NCBI RefSeq assembly: GCF_000515215.1
Contig: NZ_KI911557.1
Span: forward strand, 2,289,741 to 2,353,740
From: Methylomonas sp. 11b
GTDB taxonomy: Bacteria; Pseudomonadota; Gammaproteobacteria; Methylococcales; Methylomonadaceae
DNA length: 64,000 bases
Direction of reading: 5' to 3'
Part shown: piece by piece, positions 45,049 to 58,862 of the stretch
Layout: every line of letters starts with the position of its first letter
Numbering within the stretch: position 1 is the first letter of the stretch
Translations under genes and position numbers: made by a program
Notes under the pieces: generated by a model
Told to the model about the DNA's origin: nothing
What the model saw: the letters and a program-made list of their open reading frames with translations, nothing else
The model's database searches: none

Positions 45049-45699
45049 TTAACCTTTATTTAACATTTTTACTGCAGGGGTGATCACTACATCACCACCC
45101 TTGGCACCAGGCACAGCGCCTCTGACTAAAATCAGGCTCCGCTCAGCATCTACAGCATGGATAGTCAAATTCTGTATTGTAGTTTTGACCGCCCCCATGT
45201 GTCCGCACATTTTCTTACCTTTAAATACTCGGCCCGGAGTTTGATTCATACCGCTAGAACCGGGAACCCGATGGGAACGTGAGTTACCGTGCGTCGCATC
45301 TTGCGTTCTGAAATTATGGCGCTTAACTGTACCGGCAAAACCTTTACCAATGCTAGTACCGGACACATCGACGACCTGCCCAGCTTCAAACACATTAACT
45401 TTTAACTCCGTCCCTGCAGAAAACTCGCCAGCCTCGCTCTCACTTAGCCTAAATTCCCACAGACCACGACCTGCGGTGACATTGGCAGATGCGTAATGCC
45501 CAGCCATTGCTTTGTTGACTTTTGAAGACTTAACATCACCCGCCGCTACCTGAATAGCGCGATAACCATCAGTTTCAATGCTCTTCACCTGTATAACTCT
45601 GTTAGAGTCTATATGAAGTACGGTAACAGGTACCGAAGAGCCATCTTCGCAAAAAATTCTGGTCATACCACATTTACGACCAATAAGACCTATTGACAT
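45049..45699 (-). CDS. rplC: 50S ribosomal protein L3
   Basis: The 216-residue protein starts [20 protein letters not shown] and has [17 protein letters not shown] and [20 protein letters not shown] in segments. It is an early assembly protein near the peptidyl transferase centre. It follows rpsJ by 30 bases. Confidence 0.97.
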   Translation of the reverse strand: MSIGLIGRKCGMTRIFCEDGSSVPVTVLHIDSNRVIQVKSIETDGYRAIQVAAGDVKSSKVNKAMAGHYASANVTAGRGLWEFRLSESEAGEFSAGTELKVNVFEAGQVVDVSGTSIGKGFAGTVKRHNFRTQDATHGNSRSHRVPGSSGMNQTPGRVFKGKKMCGHMGAVKTTIQNLTIHAVDAERSLILVRGAVPGAKGGDVVITPAVKMLNKG

Positions 45700-45729
45700 C
45701 TGCCAATCCCTCTAAATTATTACTTGCTG

Positions 45730-46041
45730 CTATTTAAGCTTAATTTGAACATCGACCCCAGCCGCCAGATCCAACTTCATCAAGGCGTCAACAGTCTTAT
45801 CGGTTGGCTCAACGATATCAAGCAACCTTTTGTAAGTTCTCAGTTCATATTGATCACGAGCATCTTTATTGACATGCGGTGAAATCAATACAGTAAAACG
45901 TTCTTTTCTAGTAGGCAAAGGAATAGGCCCCTTAACTTGGGCGCCTGTTCTCTTCGCTGTTTCTACTATCTCACCCGCTGACTGATCAATCAATTTATGA
46001 TCAAACGCTTTTAATTGGATTCTGATAGTTTGATTGGCCAT
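45730..46041 (-). CDS. rpsJ: 30S ribosomal protein S10 / NusE
   Basis: The 103-residue protein ([20 protein letters not shown]) has [22 protein letters not shown] in segments and [20 protein letters not shown]. It also acts as NusE in antitermination. Only 5 bases separate it from the tuf stop, so it is read from the str promoter. Confidence 0.97.
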   Translation of the reverse strand: MANQTIRIQLKAFDHKLIDQSAGEIVETAKRTGAQVKGPIPLPTRKERFTVLISPHVNKDARDQYELRTYKRLLDIVEPTDKTVDALMKLDLAAGVDVQIKLK

Positions 46042-46045
46042 CTTG

Positions 46046-47237
46046 ATTACTCGATAATAGAAGCAACAACACCCGCACCAACGGTGCGACCACCTTCGCG
46101 AATCGCAAAACGTAAGCCGTCTTCCATCGCAATCGGTGAGATTAGTTTTACGGTAACAGCGATGTTATCACCAGGCATCACCATTTCCACACCTTCTGGC
46201 AAATCAACCGCACCGGTTACGTCGGTTGTTCTAAAGTAGAACTGCGGACGGTAGCCATTGAAGAACGGGGTATGACGGCCACCCTCTTCTTTGGACAGCA
46301 CATAAATCTCTGCTTTAAAGTGAGCGTGTGGCTTGATGGAGTTAACATGCGCCAATACTTGACCACGTTCAACATCTTCTCTTTTGGTACCACGCAACAG
46401 GACACCGACGTTATCACCCGCTTGACCTTGATCAAGCAGCTTGCGGAACATTTCCACACCGGTGCAGGTCGTTTGAACGGTGTCTTTAATGCCGACGATT
46501 TCAACTGCTTCGCCCACTTTGATGATGCCACGCTCAACACGACCGGTTACTACGGTACCGCGACCTGAAATTGAGAACACGTCTTCGATGGGCATCAAGA
46601 ACTTGCCGTCGATCGCACGCTCTGGCTCAGGAATGTAACTATCCAGAGCTTCAACCAAGCGGACTACGGATTGTACACCAATTTCGCTTTGCTCGCCTTC
46701 TAAAGCTTTCAATGCAGAACCCACAATAATAGGGGTATCGTCACCAGGGAATTCATATTGGTTCAACAGCTCACGAATTTCCATTTCGACAAGCTCAATC
46801 AGCTCGGCGTCGTCTACCATATCTGCTTTGTTCAAGAACACGACAATGTAAGGCACACCAACTTGACGTGACAACAGGATGTGTTCGCGCGTTTGCGGCA
46901 TAGGACCGTCCGCAGCCGAGCAAACCAAGATGGCTCCGTCCATTTGGGCCGCACCGGTAATCATGTTTTTAACGTAGTCAGCGTGACCAGGGCAGTCAAC
47001 GTGGGCATAGTGGCGGTTGGCTGACTCATACTCTACGTGTGAGGTAGAAATAGTGATACCGCGCGCACGTTCTTCTGGGGCGTTGTCGATTTGATCAAAA
47101 GCCTTGACCTCGCCGCCTTGCAGCTCCGCCATTACTTTTGTTAATGCCGCTGTCAATGTGGTTTTACCATGGTCAACGTGACCAATGGTGCCAACATTTA
47201 CGTGCGGTTTCTTTCTTTCAAATTTTTCTTTAGCCAT
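46046..47237. repeat. tuf duplication, copy 1 (copy 2 at 62249-63440)
   Basis: The two copies are the same over the whole open reading frame. The only difference I found is one base (A at 47196, G at 63399, a silent Asn codon). Flanks diverge immediately outside the start codon and one base past the stop. Confidence 0.9.
46047..47237 (-). CDS. tuf: elongation factor Tu, copy 1
   Basis: The 396-residue GTPase delivers aminoacyl-tRNA. G1 is GHVDHGKT, G3 DCPGH, G4 NKAD (NKADMVDD) and the C-terminal domain is intact. It is the last gene of the str group, downstream of fusA by 26 bases and upstream of rpsJ by 5. Its protein is identical to copy 2. Confidence 0.98.
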   Translation of the reverse strand: MAKEKFERKKPHVNVGTIGHVDHGKTTLTAALTKVMAELQGGEVKAFDQIDNAPEERARGITISTSHVEYESANRHYAHVDCPGHADYVKNMITGAAQMDGAILVCSAADGPMPQTREHILLSRQVGVPYIVVFLNKADMVDDAELIELVEMEIRELLNQYEFPGDDTPIIVGSALKALEGEQSEIGVQSVVRLVEALDSYIPEPERAIDGKFLMPIEDVFSISGRGTVVTGRVERGIIKVGEAVEIVGIKDTVQTTCTGVEMFRKLLDQGQAGDNVGVLLRGTKREDVERGQVLAHVNSIKPHAHFKAEIYVLSKEEGGRHTPFFNGYRPQFYFRTTDVTGAVDLPEGVEMVMPGDNIAVTVKLISPIAMEDGLRFAIREGGRTVGAGVVASIIE

Positions 47238-47263
47238 GATTCAATACCTGATATGTAAAAAAT

Positions 47264-49357
47264 TTAAGATACTTTTCTAATAATCGCTTCCGCAATATTT
47301 GCAGGTGCTTCGTTATATCTTTCAAACTGCATACTGTACGTTGCCCTACCCTGAGTCGCCGACCTTAGATCCGTGGCATAACCGAACATTTCAGCAAGAG
47401 GCACTTCGCACTCTATTACTTTTCCGGCCGGAACATCTTCCATTCCATGAATAACACCTCTCCGTCGATTAATGTCACCCACTACCTCACCCATATAGTC
47501 CTCGGGGGTTACTACCTCGACTTTCATAATGGGCTCCAGCAACGCAGGATTTGCAGTCTTAGCCCCATCCCTGAAGCACATAGATCCTGCTATCTTGAAA
47601 GCCATTTCATTCGAATCGACATCATGATATGAACCATCGAATAAACTAACCTTTACATCAACAACCGGAAAACCAGCTAAAACGCCGTTCTCCATTTGCT
47701 CTTGCACACCTTTATCTATAGCTGGAATATATTCCTTTGGAATAGCGCCACCAACCACTTCACTCACAAATTCATAGCCCGAACCACGCTCCTTTGGTTC
47801 TAACCTGAGCCACACATGTCCATATTGACCCTTGCCTCCTGACTGCCTTATAAACTTCCCTTCACACTCTACGACGCTCTTAATTGTTTCCCTGTATGCA
47901 ACTTGCGGCGCGCCCACATTTGCCGCAACGTTAAACTCTCTTTTCATTCGGTCAACGATAATTTCAAGATGCAATTCACCCATGCCCGAAATTATTATTT
48001 GACCCGATTCCGGGTCACTACCGACTCTAAAGGACGGATCTTCTTGGGCTAACTTGGCTAGCGCAGCTCCCATTTTATCTTGATCTGCTTTTGTTCTTGG
48101 CTCTACAGCCACGGCAATAACCGGCTCAGGGAATTCCATTTTCTCGAGCAAAATCGGCTTTTCAATATCACAAAGCGTATCCCCGGTTGTTACGTCTTTC
48201 AGCCCAATAAACGCCGCGATTTCACCCGCCCTTACTTCACTGATTTCAACGCGACTGTTGGCATGCATCTGCACAATACGTCCAACCCTTTCCTTTTTAC
48301 CCTTACCAGCATTTAAAACCACATCTCCAGACTTGACCAATCCGGAATAAACCCTGAAAAAAGTCAGTGTTCCAACAAATGGATCTGTGGCTATTTTAAA
48401 TGCCAAGGCTGAGAAAGGCTCATCATCAGAGGCACTGCGAACGGCATTACTCTCCGCATCCGATAGACCTTCTACGGGCTTTATATCGAGAGGAGACGGC
48501 AGAAAATCTATCACGCCATCGAGAATACACTGCACACCTTTGTTCTTAAACGCCGACCCGCAATAAGCCGGGACCAACTTATTCTGCAGAACCTGCGCTC
48601 TTATACCCTGCTTTACTTCTTCGTTTGTCAAAACACCTTTTTCAAGGTATTTATCCATCAATTCTTCAGATGCGTCAGCGGCGGCCTCAACCATACGTTC
48701 ACGCCACTCTCTTGCGCGATCTTGCAGTTCTGCTGGAATTTCCATTTCCGTAAAGCCTACACCCATGTTGGCATCTTCCCAGTAGATAGCCTTCATTTTC
48801 AGCAAATCTACAACACCTTTAAAACCTTCTTCTGCCCCAATCGGCAGCTGCATCGGCACTACGACACCACCTAGTCGCACCTTAATTTGCTCAACGACGC
48901 GCAAAAAATCAGCCCCGGAACGATCCATTTTGTTCACAAAAGCCAGTCTAGGCACATGATACTTGTTCGCTTGACGCCACACTGTTTCCGACTGCGGCTC
49001 TACCCCACCTACAGCACAAAAAACAGCGCACGCACCGTCCAACACACGCAACGACCGCTCCACTTCTATCGTGAAATCAACATGCCCTGGCGTATCAATT
49101 ATGTTGATCCGATGCTCTGGATATTGCTTTTCCATACCCAACCAAAAGCACGTAGTCGCCGCAGAGGTGATTGTTATCCCTCTTTCTTGTTCTTGCTCCA
49201 TCCAGTCCATAGTAGCGGCGCCATCATGGACCTCGCCCATCTTGTGAGAAACACCCGTATAAAACAGAATTCTCTCGGTTGTTGTTGTCTTTCCAGCATC
49301 GATATGAGCCATGATGCCTATATTACGGTAACGCTCTATAGGCGTCTTACGAGCCAC
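47264..49357 (-). CDS. fusA: elongation factor G
   Basis: The 697-residue translocase GTPase has [19 protein letters not shown] at the N-terminus, [20 protein letters not shown] as the G3 region, and the C-terminal [12 protein letters not shown] and [20 protein letters not shown] segments. It sits in the str order after rpsG by 23 bases. Confidence 0.98.
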   Translation of the reverse strand: MARKTPIERYRNIGIMAHIDAGKTTTTERILFYTGVSHKMGEVHDGAATMDWMEQEQERGITITSAATTCFWLGMEKQYPEHRINIIDTPGHVDFTIEVERSLRVLDGACAVFCAVGGVEPQSETVWRQANKYHVPRLAFVNKMDRSGADFLRVVEQIKVRLGGVVVPMQLPIGAEEGFKGVVDLLKMKAIYWEDANMGVGFTEMEIPAELQDRAREWRERMVEAAADASEELMDKYLEKGVLTNEEVKQGIRAQVLQNKLVPAYCGSAFKNKGVQCILDGVIDFLPSPLDIKPVEGLSDAESNAVRSASDDEPFSALAFKIATDPFVGTLTFFRVYSGLVKSGDVVLNAGKGKKERVGRIVQMHANSRVEISEVRAGEIAAFIGLKDVTTGDTLCDIEKPILLEKMEFPEPVIAVAVEPRTKADQDKMGAALAKLAQEDPSFRVGSDPESGQIIISGMGELHLEIIVDRMKREFNVAANVGAPQVAYRETIKSVVECEGKFIRQSGGKGQYGHVWLRLEPKERGSGYEFVSEVVGGAIPKEYIPAIDKGVQEQMENGVLAGFPVVDVKVSLFDGSYHDVDSNEMAFKIAGSMCFRDGAKTANPALLEPIMKVEVVTPEDYMGEVVGDINRRRGVIHGMEDVPAGKVIECEVPLAEMFGYATDLRSATQGRATYSMQFERYNEAPANIAEAIIRKVS

Positions 49358-49380
49358 AACAACAATCCAATGTAACTTTA

Positions 49381-49851
49381 TTACCAGCGATAATGAGCAA
49401 ACGCTTTATTCGCTTCCGCCATTCTATGCGTATCTTCGCGTTTCTTTGCTGCCGCTCCACGACCTTCCGATGCATCCAACAACTCACCTGCCAACTTAGC
49501 AGCCATTGTTCTTTCGTTGCGCTTGCGCGCAGCATCAATTAACCACCGCATCGACAACGCCAACCTTCTAGCAGGACGCACCTCTACAGGCACCTGATAA
49601 GTCGCACCACCAACCCGGCGGGATTTAACCTCAACCCGTGGCTGGACATTTTCCAGTGCTTTTGCAACCAAATCTAAAGACTCTTTATGGCCTTTACCTT
49701 CAATGACATCCAACGCACCGTAAACAATTTTCTCAGCGACAGACTTCTTACCATCCTCCATGATCATATTCATGAATTTTGACAACATATCGCTACCAAA
49801 ACGCGGATCCGGATTAATGACTCTTTTTGCAGCAACTCTTCTTCTTGACAT
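49381..49851 (-). CDS. rpsG: 30S ribosomal protein S7
   Basis: The 156-residue protein starts [20 protein letters not shown]. It has [16 protein letters not shown] and ends [11 protein letters not shown]. In relatives S7 nucleates the 30S head and represses the str operon. It follows rpsL by 14 bases. Confidence 0.97.
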   Translation of the reverse strand: MSRRRVAAKRVINPDPRFGSDMLSKFMNMIMEDGKKSVAEKIVYGALDVIEGKGHKESLDLVAKALENVQPRVEVKSRRVGGATYQVPVEVRPARRLALSMRWLIDAARKRNERTMAAKLAGELLDASEGRGAAAKKREDTHRMAEANKAFAHYRW

Positions 49852-49865
49852 CTGTTATCAACCTT

Positions 49866-50240
49866 TTATTTCTTAGGTCTTTTCGCGCCATATTTGGAGC
49901 GACCACATTTTCTATCCTTAACACCAGAAGTATCGAGACTTCCCCGAACCACGTGATAGCGAACACCAGGTAAATCTTTTACACGACCACCCCGGATCAA
50001 CACCACGGAATGCTCCTGAAGATTATGACCCTCACCACCGATGTAACTACTTACCTCGGCACCATTGGTCAACCTCACCCTTGCAACTTTACGCAGAGCC
50101 GAGTTCGGCTTTTTAGGGGTTGTGGTATAAACCCTGGTACAAACCCCGCGTCTTTGCGGACAAGCTTCCAACGCCGGAACGTTAGTCTTCTCTATTTTTT
50201 TAGCACGAGGCTTACGGACCAATTGATTGATCGTGGCCAT
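49866..50240 (-). CDS. rpsL: 30S ribosomal protein S12
   Basis: The 124-residue protein carries the wild-type decoding segments [18 protein letters not shown] and [17 protein letters not shown], with no residue at the known streptomycin-resistance lysines changed. It is the first gene of the str cluster, behind a near-consensus promoter. Confidence 0.97.
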   Translation of the reverse strand: MATINQLVRKPRAKKIEKTNVPALEACPQRRGVCTRVYTTTPKKPNSALRKVARVRLTNGAEVSSYIGGEGHNLQEHSVVLIRGGRVKDLPGVRYHVVRGSLDTSGVKDRKCGRSKYGAKRPKK

Positions 50241-50345
50241 TCTTAACTACTCCGAATATGCAATGTTTAATAAGCAATAAAGAAATCTGCGCAATCACAG
50301 ATCAATATAGCTCCGCCCAAACCTATTGGCTGATGTGAGCAGAAC

Positions 50346-50374
50346 ATAATACCTTTACAATAGAACCAGGTCAA
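50346..50374 (-). promoter_or_regulatory. str-operon promoter
   Basis: The minus strand has TTGACC (-35) and TATTAT (-10) separated by 17 bases, between rpoC and rpsL. It would give an approximately 100-base leader before rpsL. Strength inferred from match to the sigma70 consensus. Confidence 0.75.
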
Positions 50375-50390
50375 GCATTTTTGAGAATCT

Positions 50391-53300
50391 CTACTCTACA
50401 TTCAATGCTTGTTTCAAAGCCTCTTCAACGTCAACCGCTTCAATGGCCTGGGTAGCCGTTTCTGAGCTGGAGCCAGAGTCCGCAGCTCTTCTCTTACGCC
50501 GTTGTTCATGGTAAGCCAAACCAGTACCCGCTGGAATGAGACGCCCAACAATTACGTTCTCTTTCAAGCCATTCAAGCTATCGCTGATACCCCTTACCGC
50601 AGCATCGGTCAATACACGAGTTGTCTCCTGGAACGACGCCGCCGAAATAAATGACTCAGTGGCCAACGATGCTTTCGTGATGCCCAATAGCAAAGAATCG
50701 TAGCTAGCCGGAATTTTCCCTTCTCTTTCAACCTGGTCGTTAACCGCGTTAATCATGGTGCGCTCGACCTGCTCTCCCTTAACAAAATCGGTATCACCAG
50801 ACGCGGTAATCTCAACTTTTCTGAGCATTTGACGGATGATTGCCTCAATGTGCTTGTCATTGATTTTCACACCTTGTAAACGATAGACATCCTGAATTTC
50901 TTTTACCAGATAGTCAGCCAACTCTTCGATACCACGTAATCTTAAGATGTCATGCGGGGTCAATTCACCTTCAGCAATGGTTTCGCCTTTATCGACAAAC
51001 TCACCCTCGAACACAGTGATGTGCCGCCACTTTGGAATCAGTGTTTCATATTGCTCGCCTTCCGAATCAGTGATGATGACGCGCTGCTTACCCTTAGTTT
51101 CTTTACCAAAGGAGACCATACCGGTTGCCTCGGCTAAAATCGCAGGATCTTTGGTTTTACGCGCTTCAAACAAGTCAGCGACCCGTGGCAAACCACCGGT
51201 AATATCCCGAGTTTTACTAGACTCTTGCGGAATTCTCGCCAAAACGTCACCAACCTTTACTTCCCCACCGTCTTTAACACCGACGATAGCGCCTGCCGGC
51301 AAGAAGTATTGGGCTGGAATATCAGTTCCCGGCAAATTGATTTGCCCACCCTGCTCATCGAGAAGACGAACCATAGGCCGCAACTCTTTACCAGCCGAGC
51401 TTCTTTGCTTAGGATCGGTAACCACGCGCGAGGTTAAGCCAGTTACGTCATCCGATTGTTCTTGAACAGTAATACCGTCCATAAAATCGATCAGTTGAAT
51501 AAAACCGTCTACTTCGGTGATAACTGGGTGAGTGTGCGGATCCCAATTAACAATGATATCGCCGGCACTGACCGGACTACCGTCACCAACCGACAATACA
51601 GCACCGTAAGGTATTTTGTAACGTTCGCGCTCACGACCGTAATCGTCCATCACCCCAACCTCGCCCGACCGCGACACGGCTACAAGATTGTTTTCTCTGT
51701 TCTTCACAGTTTTCAAGTTATTGAGCTTCGCAGTACCGCTCGATTTAACTTGCACGTTACTGACCGCGGCAGACCGGGAGGCAGCACCTCCGATGTGGAA
51801 CGTCCGCATCGTTAACTGAGTACCCGGCTCACCGATCGACTGCGCCGCTACAACGCCAACAGCTTCGCCAATATTAACTAAATGGCCGCGCCCTAAATCG
51901 CGACCGTAGCATTTGGCGCAAACGCCTTGACGAGACTCGCATGTGATTACTGAGCGTACCAACATTTTATCGACGCCGTTATCCTCCAGAACCGTGACCA
52001 GATTTTCATCAATCATGGTGCCGGCAGGAATTAAGACGTTGTTGCCGGCTGGATCAGTTACATCCATTGCAGCAACCCGCCCCAGTACACGATCGACCAA
52101 TGGCTCGACGACATCACCGCCTTCGATAATCGGCATCATAGTCAGGCCGTTTTGCGTACCGCAATCGGATTCGGCAATCACCAAATCCTGCGCGACGTCA
52201 ACCAAACGACGAGTCAAATATCCCGAGTTAGCGGTTTTCAGAGCGGTATCGGCCAAGCCTTTACGCGCACCATGGGTTGAAATGAAGTACTGTAATACGT
52301 CCAAACCTTCACGGAAGTTCGCGGTAATTGGGGTCTCGATGATGGAGCCATCCGGCTTAGCCATCAAACCACGCATACCCGCCAACTGCCGAATCTGTGC
52401 CGCAGAACCCCGCGCACCGGATTCAGCCATCATAAAGATAGAGTTGAACGACTTTTGTTTTACTTTCTCGCCTTTTGAGTTGACAACTTCGTCTTCACCC
52501 AAACCTTCCATCATCACTTTCGCGACCTGGTCATTGGCACGGGACCAAATATCGACAACCTTGTTGTAGCGCTCGCCGTCGGTAACCAAGCCTGAGGCGT
52601 ACTGATTCTGGATTTCGTTAACTTCGGCATCGGCTGAGCGGATGATATCGGCTTTTTTGACCGGAATTTCCATGTCTTCAATACCGAAGGATACGCCGGA
52701 ACGCGTGGCGTATTTAAATCCCAGGTACATGATCTTATCTGCCAACATCACGGTTTCTTTGATACCCAGATAGCGGTAGCTATAGTTGATCAACCGAGAA
52801 ATATTCTTTTTGGTCATATCAACGTTGACCAATTCGTATGGCATGCCATCGGGGACTATGCCCCAAACAATTGCGCGCCCTACTGTGGTTTTCTTTCTAG
52901 TCACGATGGTTTCGAAGTCGCCTTCCGGAGTTTTCAATTTCTCCGTCACGCGTACTTCAATTTTACTCTGTAATTCAATAGCTTTAGCGTCGAGAGCTAG
53001 CATCACCTCAGACAAGTCGCCAAATACGCTACCCTCGCCTACCGCATTGATTTTCTCACGCGTGATGTAATACAAACCCAATACCACGTCCTGGGACGGA
53101 TTGATTACAGGCTCACCGTTGGCGGGTGACAAAATATTGTTAGTCGCCATCATCAAGGTACGCGCTTCGAGCTGAGCCTCGATCGACAACGGAATATGCA
53201 CGGCCATTTGGTCGCCGTCAAAGTCTGCGTTAAACGCACTACAAACTAATGGATGCAGCTGAATGGCTTTGCCTTCGATCAAAATCGGCTCGAATGCTTG

Positions 53301-54602
53301 AATACCCAATCTATGCAAAGTCGGGGCACGATTCAACAGCACAGGGTGTTCGCGAATTACCTCTTCGAGAATATCCCACACTTCGGCGCCTTCCCGTTCT
53401 ACCATTTTTTTGGCAGCTTTGATCGTTGTCGCCAAACCGCGTAGCTGCAATTTGCTAAAAATGAAAGGTTTAAACAGCTCCAGTGCCATTTTTTTTGGCA
53501 AGCCGCACTGATGCAGTCTTAATGTCGGGCCGACCACGATAACCGAACGTCCCGAGTAATCGACACGTTTACCCAACAAGTTTTGCCGGAAACGACCCTG
53601 CTTACCTTTGATCATATCGGCCAAAGATTTCAACGGGCGTCTGTTGCTACCGGTGATAGCACGACCGCGGCGACCGTTATCCAACAAGGCATCGACAGCC
53701 TCTTGCAGCATGCGTTTTTCGTTGCGAACGATAATGTCTGGCGCGTTCAGATCCAACAAGCGTGTCAAACGATTGTTTCTGTTGATCACCCGGCGATACA
53801 AATCATTCAAATCAGACGTCGCAAAGCGACCACCATCCAGCGGCACCAATGGGCGCAATTCGGGTGGCAATACTGGCAATACTGTCATAATCATCCACTC
53901 AGGACGATTATTCGAAGCCAGCAAAGAATCGATAACTTTCAGACGTTTCGAATATTTTTTGATTTTGGTGTCGGAATTCGTCGCATTGATTTCTTCACGC
54001 AACGTGTTGATTTCTTCTTTTAAATCAATTGATTTGAGCAAATCATAGATGGCTTCTGCACCCATTTTTGCCACGAAATCATCGCCGTGCTCTTCAACGG
54101 CGTTCAAGTATTCTTCGTCGGTCAGCAGCTGGCCTTTTTCCAAAGGCGACATGCCGGGATCGATCACTACGAATGTTTCGAAATACAACACCCGCTCAAT
54201 AGAACGCAGGGTCATGTCTAACAACAAAGCAATCCTAGATGGCAGTGATTTCAAAAACCAAATATGCGCAACCGGGCTGGCCAAATCGATATGGCCCATT
54301 CGTTCCCGGCGCACCTTAGACAGGGTAACTTCGACTCCGCATTTTTCGCAGATGACACCGCGATGTTTTAGGCGCTTGTATTTACCGCACAAACACTCGT
54401 AATCGCTGATCGGTCCAAAAATCTTGGCGCAAAACAGGCCATCACGTTCCGGCTTAAAGGTACGGTAATTGATTGTCTCAGGCTTTTTAACTTCACCATA
54501 AGACCAAGAGCGAATCATGTCCGGCGAAGCCAATCCAATGCGGATATTGTCAAAATCATCTGTACGACCTTGACGTTTTAAGAAATTCATTAAATCTTTC
54601 AA
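50391..54602 (-). CDS. rpoC: RNA polymerase beta' subunit
   Basis: The 1403-residue protein is close to the E. coli length of 1407. It has the N-terminal zinc ribbon ([20 protein letters not shown]), the catalytic [12 protein letters not shown], and the second zinc site around [16 protein letters not shown]. The start gives [20 protein letters not shown]. It follows rpoB by 61 bases and is the last gene of the beta operon. Confidence 0.98.
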   Translation of the reverse strand: MKDLMNFLKRQGRTDDFDNIRIGLASPDMIRSWSYGEVKKPETINYRTFKPERDGLFCAKIFGPISDYECLCGKYKRLKHRGVICEKCGVEVTLSKVRRERMGHIDLASPVAHIWFLKSLPSRIALLLDMTLRSIERVLYFETFVVIDPGMSPLEKGQLLTDEEYLNAVEEHGDDFVAKMGAEAIYDLLKSIDLKEEINTLREEINATNSDTKIKKYSKRLKVIDSLLASNNRPEWMIMTVLPVLPPELRPLVPLDGGRFATSDLNDLYRRVINRNNRLTRLLDLNAPDIIVRNEKRMLQEAVDALLDNGRRGRAITGSNRRPLKSLADMIKGKQGRFRQNLLGKRVDYSGRSVIVVGPTLRLHQCGLPKKMALELFKPFIFSKLQLRGLATTIKAAKKMVEREGAEVWDILEEVIREHPVLLNRAPTLHRLGIQAFEPILIEGKAIQLHPLVCSAFNADFDGDQMAVHIPLSIEAQLEARTLMMATNNILSPANGEPVINPSQDVVLGLYYITREKINAVGEGSVFGDLSEVMLALDAKAIELQSKIEVRVTEKLKTPEGDFETIVTRKKTTVGRAIVWGIVPDGMPYELVNVDMTKKNISRLINYSYRYLGIKETVMLADKIMYLGFKYATRSGVSFGIEDMEIPVKKADIIRSADAEVNEIQNQYASGLVTDGERYNKVVDIWSRANDQVAKVMMEGLGEDEVVNSKGEKVKQKSFNSIFMMAESGARGSAAQIRQLAGMRGLMAKPDGSIIETPITANFREGLDVLQYFISTHGARKGLADTALKTANSGYLTRRLVDVAQDLVIAESDCGTQNGLTMMPIIEGGDVVEPLVDRVLGRVAAMDVTDPAGNNVLIPAGTMIDENLVTVLEDNGVDKMLVRSVITCESRQGVCAKCYGRDLGRGHLVNIGEAVGVVAAQSIGEPGTQLTMRTFHIGGAASRSAAVSNVQVKSSGTAKLNNLKTVKNRENNLVAVSRSGEVGVMDDYGRERERYKIPYGAVLSVGDGSPVSAGDIIVNWDPHTHPVITEVDGFIQLIDFMDGITVQEQSDDVTGLTSRVVTDPKQRSSAGKELRPMVRLLDEQGGQINLPGTDIPAQYFLPAGAIVGVKDGGEVKVGDVLARIPQESSKTRDITGGLPRVADLFEARKTKDPAILAEATGMVSFGKETKGKQRVIITDSEGEQYETLIPKWRHITVFEGEFVDKGETIAEGELTPHDILRLRGIEELADYLVKEIQDVYRLQGVKINDKHIEAIIRQMLRKVEITASGDTDFVKGEQVERTMINAVNDQVEREGKIPASYDSLLLGITKASLATESFISAASFQETTRVLTDAAVRGISDSLNGLKENVIVGRLIPAGTGLAYHEQRRKRRAADSGSSSETATQAIEAVDVEEALKQALNVE

Positions 54603-54663
54603 GAGCTTATCCCCTTTAAATGTTATCCGATATTGTCCAGAATCTATCTCGCAAAGAACAGAA

Positions 54664-57600
54664 TTAATCTTGTTCCATTTCGATATTCACTGCTAGCGAA
54701 CGAATCTCTTTCACTAAGACATTGAATGATTCCGGCATGCCGGCTTCCATTGAATGATTGCCATCGACAATGTTTTTATACATTCTGGTTCTGCCTGTGA
54801 CGTCGTCGGATTTGACCGTCAACATTTCTTGTAACGTATAAGCGGCACCGTAAGCTTCGAGCGCCCAGACCTCCATCTCACCAAAACGTTGGCCACCGAA
54901 TTGCGCTTTACCGCCCAAAGGCTGTTGTGTTACCAAACTATATGGACCGGTTGAACGTGCATGCATTTTGTCGTCCACCAAGTGATTCAGTTTCAGCATG
55001 TACATGTAACCCACGGTAACTTCACGCTCGAACGGCTCACCTGTCAAACCATCGTAAAGCACGGTCTGACCATGTTCCGGCAAATCCGCCAAACGCAACA
55101 TGGTGCGAATATCTTCTTCGGAAGCACCGTCGAATACAGGAGTCGCCATCGGCACACCGGCAACCAGATTGACCGCCATCTCCAAAATTTCTTTATCGGT
55201 GAATGAATTAAGATCTTCTTTTCTACCGCTGCAATTGTAAATTTTCTCCAAGAAACCACGAATTTCGACGACTTTTGCTTGAGCTTCAAGCATCTTACCG
55301 ATCTTGATACCCAAACCTTTGGAAGCCCAACCCAAATGTGTTTCCAGTACCTGTCCAACGTTCATCCGCGACGGTACACCGAGTGGGTTTAATAGAATGT
55401 CGACAGGATTGCCGTCAGCTGTATAAGGCATGTCTTCAATCGGTACGATTTGCGAGATAACACCTTTGTTACCATGGCGACCCGCCATTTTGTCGCCGGG
55501 CTGAATGCGTTTTTTCACGGCCAAATACACTTTGACCATTTTCAACACACCTGGCGCCAAATCGTCGCCCATCGTGATTTTTTTCTTTTTCTGCTCGAAA
55601 CGTTCGTCGAACTCTTTACGTTGCTGCTCTACATGCTCGGCAACAGTCTCCAACTGCACATTGACATCTTCGTCCTGTGTGCGAATTTTCAACAACTCTG
55701 AGGGAACCAGTCCATCGAGGTAATCGGCAGTAATCTCTTCGCCTTTTTTCAAGCCATTCGGGCCTTTTTCGGCCTTTTTACCCGCTAACAAAGTTTTTAC
55801 CCGCGCAAAAATATCGTGCTCGACGATTTTCAGCTGGTCGTCCAAGTCTTTCCGGTAACGCTTGATTTCCGCATCTTCGATTTCCAATGCTCGCTTGTCT
55901 TTCTTCACACCATCGCGGGTGAAAACCTGAACATCAATAACTGTGCCGCGAACATTGCCGGGTACGCGCAGAGAAGTATCCTTAACGTCGGCCGCTTTTT
56001 CACCGAAAATCGCTCTCAGCAGTTTTTCCTCCGGGGTTAATTGCGTTTCGCCTTTTGGCGTCACTTTACCAACCAGAATGTCACCGCCTTTGACTTCCGC
56101 ACCCACATAAACGATGCCGGATTCGTCCAGTTTGGATAAGGCTTCTTCGCTGACGTTGGGAATATCCGCAGTAATTTCTTCCGGACTATGCTTGGTTTCA
56201 CGCGCAACGCAGGTTTTTTCTTCGATATGAATAGTGGTAAAGCGATCCTCTTTCACTACACGCTCGGACACCAAAATGGAGTCTTCGAAGTTATAACCGT
56301 TCCATGGCATAAAGGCGATCAACATGTTTTGACCAAGTGCCAATTCGCCTATGTCGGTGGAAGGACCGTCCGCCAAAATATCGCCGGCTCTAACGATGTC
56401 ACCGAGTTTAACCAGTGGTTTCTGGTTAATGCAGGTGTTTTGGTTAGATCGGGTATATTTAATCAAGTTATAAATATCGACACCTGGTACGCCAGCTACC
56501 GTTTCATTATCGTTTGCACGTACTACGATGCGCGCAGCGTCGACCGCTTCGATACGACCGCCACGAGTCGCAACGACGGTTACGCCAGAGTCTTTGGCCA
56601 CTACGCGTTCCATACCGGTACCAACTAAAGGCTTCTCAGCGCGCAAAGTCGGAACGGCTTGCCGTTGCATGTTAGAACCCATCAAAGCCCGGTTCGCGTC
56701 GTCATGCTCAAGGAACGGAATAATCGATGCCGCCACTGAAACGATCTGTTTGGACGATACGTCCATATACTGCACAGTTTCGGAGGAAGCCAAAGTGAAT
56801 TCGTCTTTGTAACGGCAAGATACTAAGCCTTCAACCAATTTGCCGCTTTCGTCAACCGCAACGCTGGACTGCGCAATAACGTATTCGCCTTCCTCAATAG
56901 CAGAGATGTAATCGACCTGATCGGTAACTTTGCCATCGACCACTTTCCGATAAGGGGTTTCCAGGAAGCCATATTCGTTGGTTCTAGCATACACCGACAG
57001 TGAGTTAATCAAACCGATGTTCGGTCCCTCTGGCGTTTCGATAGGGCAAACCCGACCATAGTGAGTGGTGTGAACGTCACGAACCTCGAATCCTGCGCGT
57101 TCTCTGGCCAAACCACCTGGTCCCAAGGCCGAAACTCGGCGTTTATGAGTGACTTGCGACAGCGGATTGTTTTGGTCCATAAACTGCGATAGCTGGCTAG
57201 AACCAAAGAACTCTTTGACCGCAGCGGAAACTGGTTTCGCATTGATGATTTCCTGCGGCATATAGCCTTCGGAATCCGCCAAAGTCAAACGTTCTCTAAC
57301 AGCCCTTTCAACTCGCACTAAACCGATGCGGAACTGGTTCTCAATCATTTCCCCAACAGAACGTACGCGTCTGTTACCCAAATGATCGATATCGTCTACG
57401 GTACCGTTACCATTTCTGATCTTGATCAGTTCTTTCAGTACATCGATGATGTCTTCTTTGCTTAGAGTCCCTAAGCCTTCTGTCTCTTCACGACCCAGGC
57501 GACGGTTAAATTTCATCCGTCCAACGGCTGACAAGTCGTAACGCTCGTCAGTGAAAAACAGGTTTTCGAATAAATTTTCCGCAGACTCGACGGTAGGAGG

Positions 57601-58740
57601 CTCGCCAGGACGCATCATGCGATAAATTTCTACCAAGGCTTCCAAGCGATTTGTGGTGGTATCCAGGCGCATCGAATTGGAGATATACGGCCCCCTATCC
57701 AAATCGTTGACATACAGGGTGTTTATCTCGGTAACACCTGCGTCGATCAATTTTTGCAATAAATTATCGGTGATTTCGTCGTTAACACTGGCCAACAACT
57801 CGCCAGTGGATTTATCGACAACATTGTGGCCCAGAATTTTTCCATACAGATAGTCTCTAGGCACTTCGATTTCAGTGACACCGGACTTTTCCAGTTGACG
57901 AACATGCTTCGCTGTAATTCTGCGACCTTCTTCGATAACAACGTTACCGTCGTGCTTAATATCGAAAACAGCCATTTCACCACGCAACCTATCCGGAATA
58001 ACGTGGAACATCAATTTTTCGGCGCTCAATGAGAACTTGTTGGTTTCGAAGAAAATGTTGATCATTTCTTCGTTTTCATATCCCAAAGCCCGTAACAAAA
58101 TAGTAGCCGGAATTTTTCTACGTCTGTCTATACGCACATAGACGGCGTCTTTATGATCGAATTCAAAATCCAACCATGAGCCACGATACGGTATTACCCG
58201 TGCATTGAACAGCAATTTACCGGACGAATGGGTTTTACCTTTGTCGTGATCGTAGAATACACCGGGAGATCTGTGCAACTGCGACACAATGACCCGCTCA
58301 GTACCGTTAATCACGAAAGTGCCGTTATCGGTCATTAGCGGAAGTTCGCCCATGTAAACTTCTTGCTCTCTAATATCTTTGACGACCTTGGTATTGGCAG
58401 GCGCGTCTTTATCATAGATAACTAAACGTACTAAAACGCGCAACGGAGCTGAAAATGTAGCACCGCGCTGTTGACATTCTCTTACATCGAATGCGGGTTC
58501 CCCCAAGCGATATTTAACGTACTCCAATACGGCATAGCCGGAATGACTTACTACCGGAAAAACACTGGAGAATGCGGCATGCAGCCCCTGATTACGTCTT
58601 TTATCCGGCTCTATGCCGGACTGCAAAAAATTTGCATACGAATCAATTTGTGTTGCCAAAAGATAGGGGACTTCCAATACTTCGGAACCCTTCCCAAAAT
58701 TATTACGGATACGCTTTTTTTCGGTAAAAGAATAGGCCAT
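54664..58740 (-). CDS. rpoB: RNA polymerase beta subunit
   Basis: The 1358-residue protein starts [20 protein letters not shown]. The rifampicin pocket is wild type: [26 protein letters not shown] (in segments) keeps the usual D, H and S positions. The C-terminal [21 protein letters not shown] is intact. It lies 122 bases after rplL, across a hairpin region. Confidence 0.98.
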   Translation of the reverse strand: MAYSFTEKKRIRNNFGKGSEVLEVPYLLATQIDSYANFLQSGIEPDKRRNQGLHAAFSSVFPVVSHSGYAVLEYVKYRLGEPAFDVRECQQRGATFSAPLRVLVRLVIYDKDAPANTKVVKDIREQEVYMGELPLMTDNGTFVINGTERVIVSQLHRSPGVFYDHDKGKTHSSGKLLFNARVIPYRGSWLDFEFDHKDAVYVRIDRRRKIPATILLRALGYENEEMINIFFETNKFSLSAEKLMFHVIPDRLRGEMAVFDIKHDGNVVIEEGRRITAKHVRQLEKSGVTEIEVPRDYLYGKILGHNVVDKSTGELLASVNDEITDNLLQKLIDAGVTEINTLYVNDLDRGPYISNSMRLDTTTNRLEALVEIYRMMRPGEPPTVESAENLFENLFFTDERYDLSAVGRMKFNRRLGREETEGLGTLSKEDIIDVLKELIKIRNGNGTVDDIDHLGNRRVRSVGEMIENQFRIGLVRVERAVRERLTLADSEGYMPQEIINAKPVSAAVKEFFGSSQLSQFMDQNNPLSQVTHKRRVSALGPGGLARERAGFEVRDVHTTHYGRVCPIETPEGPNIGLINSLSVYARTNEYGFLETPYRKVVDGKVTDQVDYISAIEEGEYVIAQSSVAVDESGKLVEGLVSCRYKDEFTLASSETVQYMDVSSKQIVSVAASIIPFLEHDDANRALMGSNMQRQAVPTLRAEKPLVGTGMERVVAKDSGVTVVATRGGRIEAVDAARIVVRANDNETVAGVPGVDIYNLIKYTRSNQNTCINQKPLVKLGDIVRAGDILADGPSTDIGELALGQNMLIAFMPWNGYNFEDSILVSERVVKEDRFTTIHIEEKTCVARETKHSPEEITADIPNVSEEALSKLDESGIVYVGAEVKGGDILVGKVTPKGETQLTPEEKLLRAIFGEKAADVKDTSLRVPGNVRGTVIDVQVFTRDGVKKDKRALEIEDAEIKRYRKDLDDQLKIVEHDIFARVKTLLAGKKAEKGPNGLKKGEEITADYLDGLVPSELLKIRTQDEDVNVQLETVAEHVEQQRKEFDERFEQKKKKITMGDDLAPGVLKMVKVYLAVKKRIQPGDKMAGRHGNKGVISQIVPIEDMPYTADGNPVDILLNPLGVPSRMNVGQVLETHLGWASKGLGIKIGKMLEAQAKVVEIRGFLEKIYNCSGRKEDLNSFTDKEILEMAVNLVAGVPMATPVFDGASEEDIRTMLRLADLPEHGQTVLYDGLTGEPFEREVTVGYMYMLKLNHLVDDKMHARSTGPYSLVTQQPLGGKAQFGGQRFGEMEVWALEAYGAAYTLQEMLTVKSDDVTGRTRMYKNIVDGNHSMEAGMPESFNVLVKEIRSLAVNIEMEQD

Positions 58741-58776
58741 ATTGCTTCTATACCTTCGTCGTCAGAGATTATTTAC

Positions 58777-58819
58777 TACTGTTTTAGAAACAGTAAAAGG
58801 CCGACGGCAAAATGCCGTC
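58777..58819 (-). promoter_or_regulatory. rplL-rpoB intergenic hairpins (attenuator-like)
   Basis: Two hairpins lie between rplL and rpoB: GACGGCA (58803-58809) with TGCCGTC (58813-58819), and TACTGTTT with AAACAGTA (58777-58795). Similar elements in E. coli lower rpoB expression relative to rplL. There is no long T-run, so partial termination or RNA processing are both possible. Confidence 0.5.
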
Positions 58820-58862
58820 AGCCCGGTTTGGTAGGCTTATGCCTGGTATGCAGTCAAGATGC

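Noticed and set aside
50947-51465. Long plus-strand open frame (172 codons) opposite rpoC
   Set aside because: Antisense shadow of a strongly conserved gene; no family motif, no ribosome binding site and codon use that follows the opposite strand.
51943-52569. Plus-strand open frame of 208 codons opposite rpoC
   Set aside because: Same reasoning: serine/isoleucine-rich shadow of rpoC with no recognisable domain.
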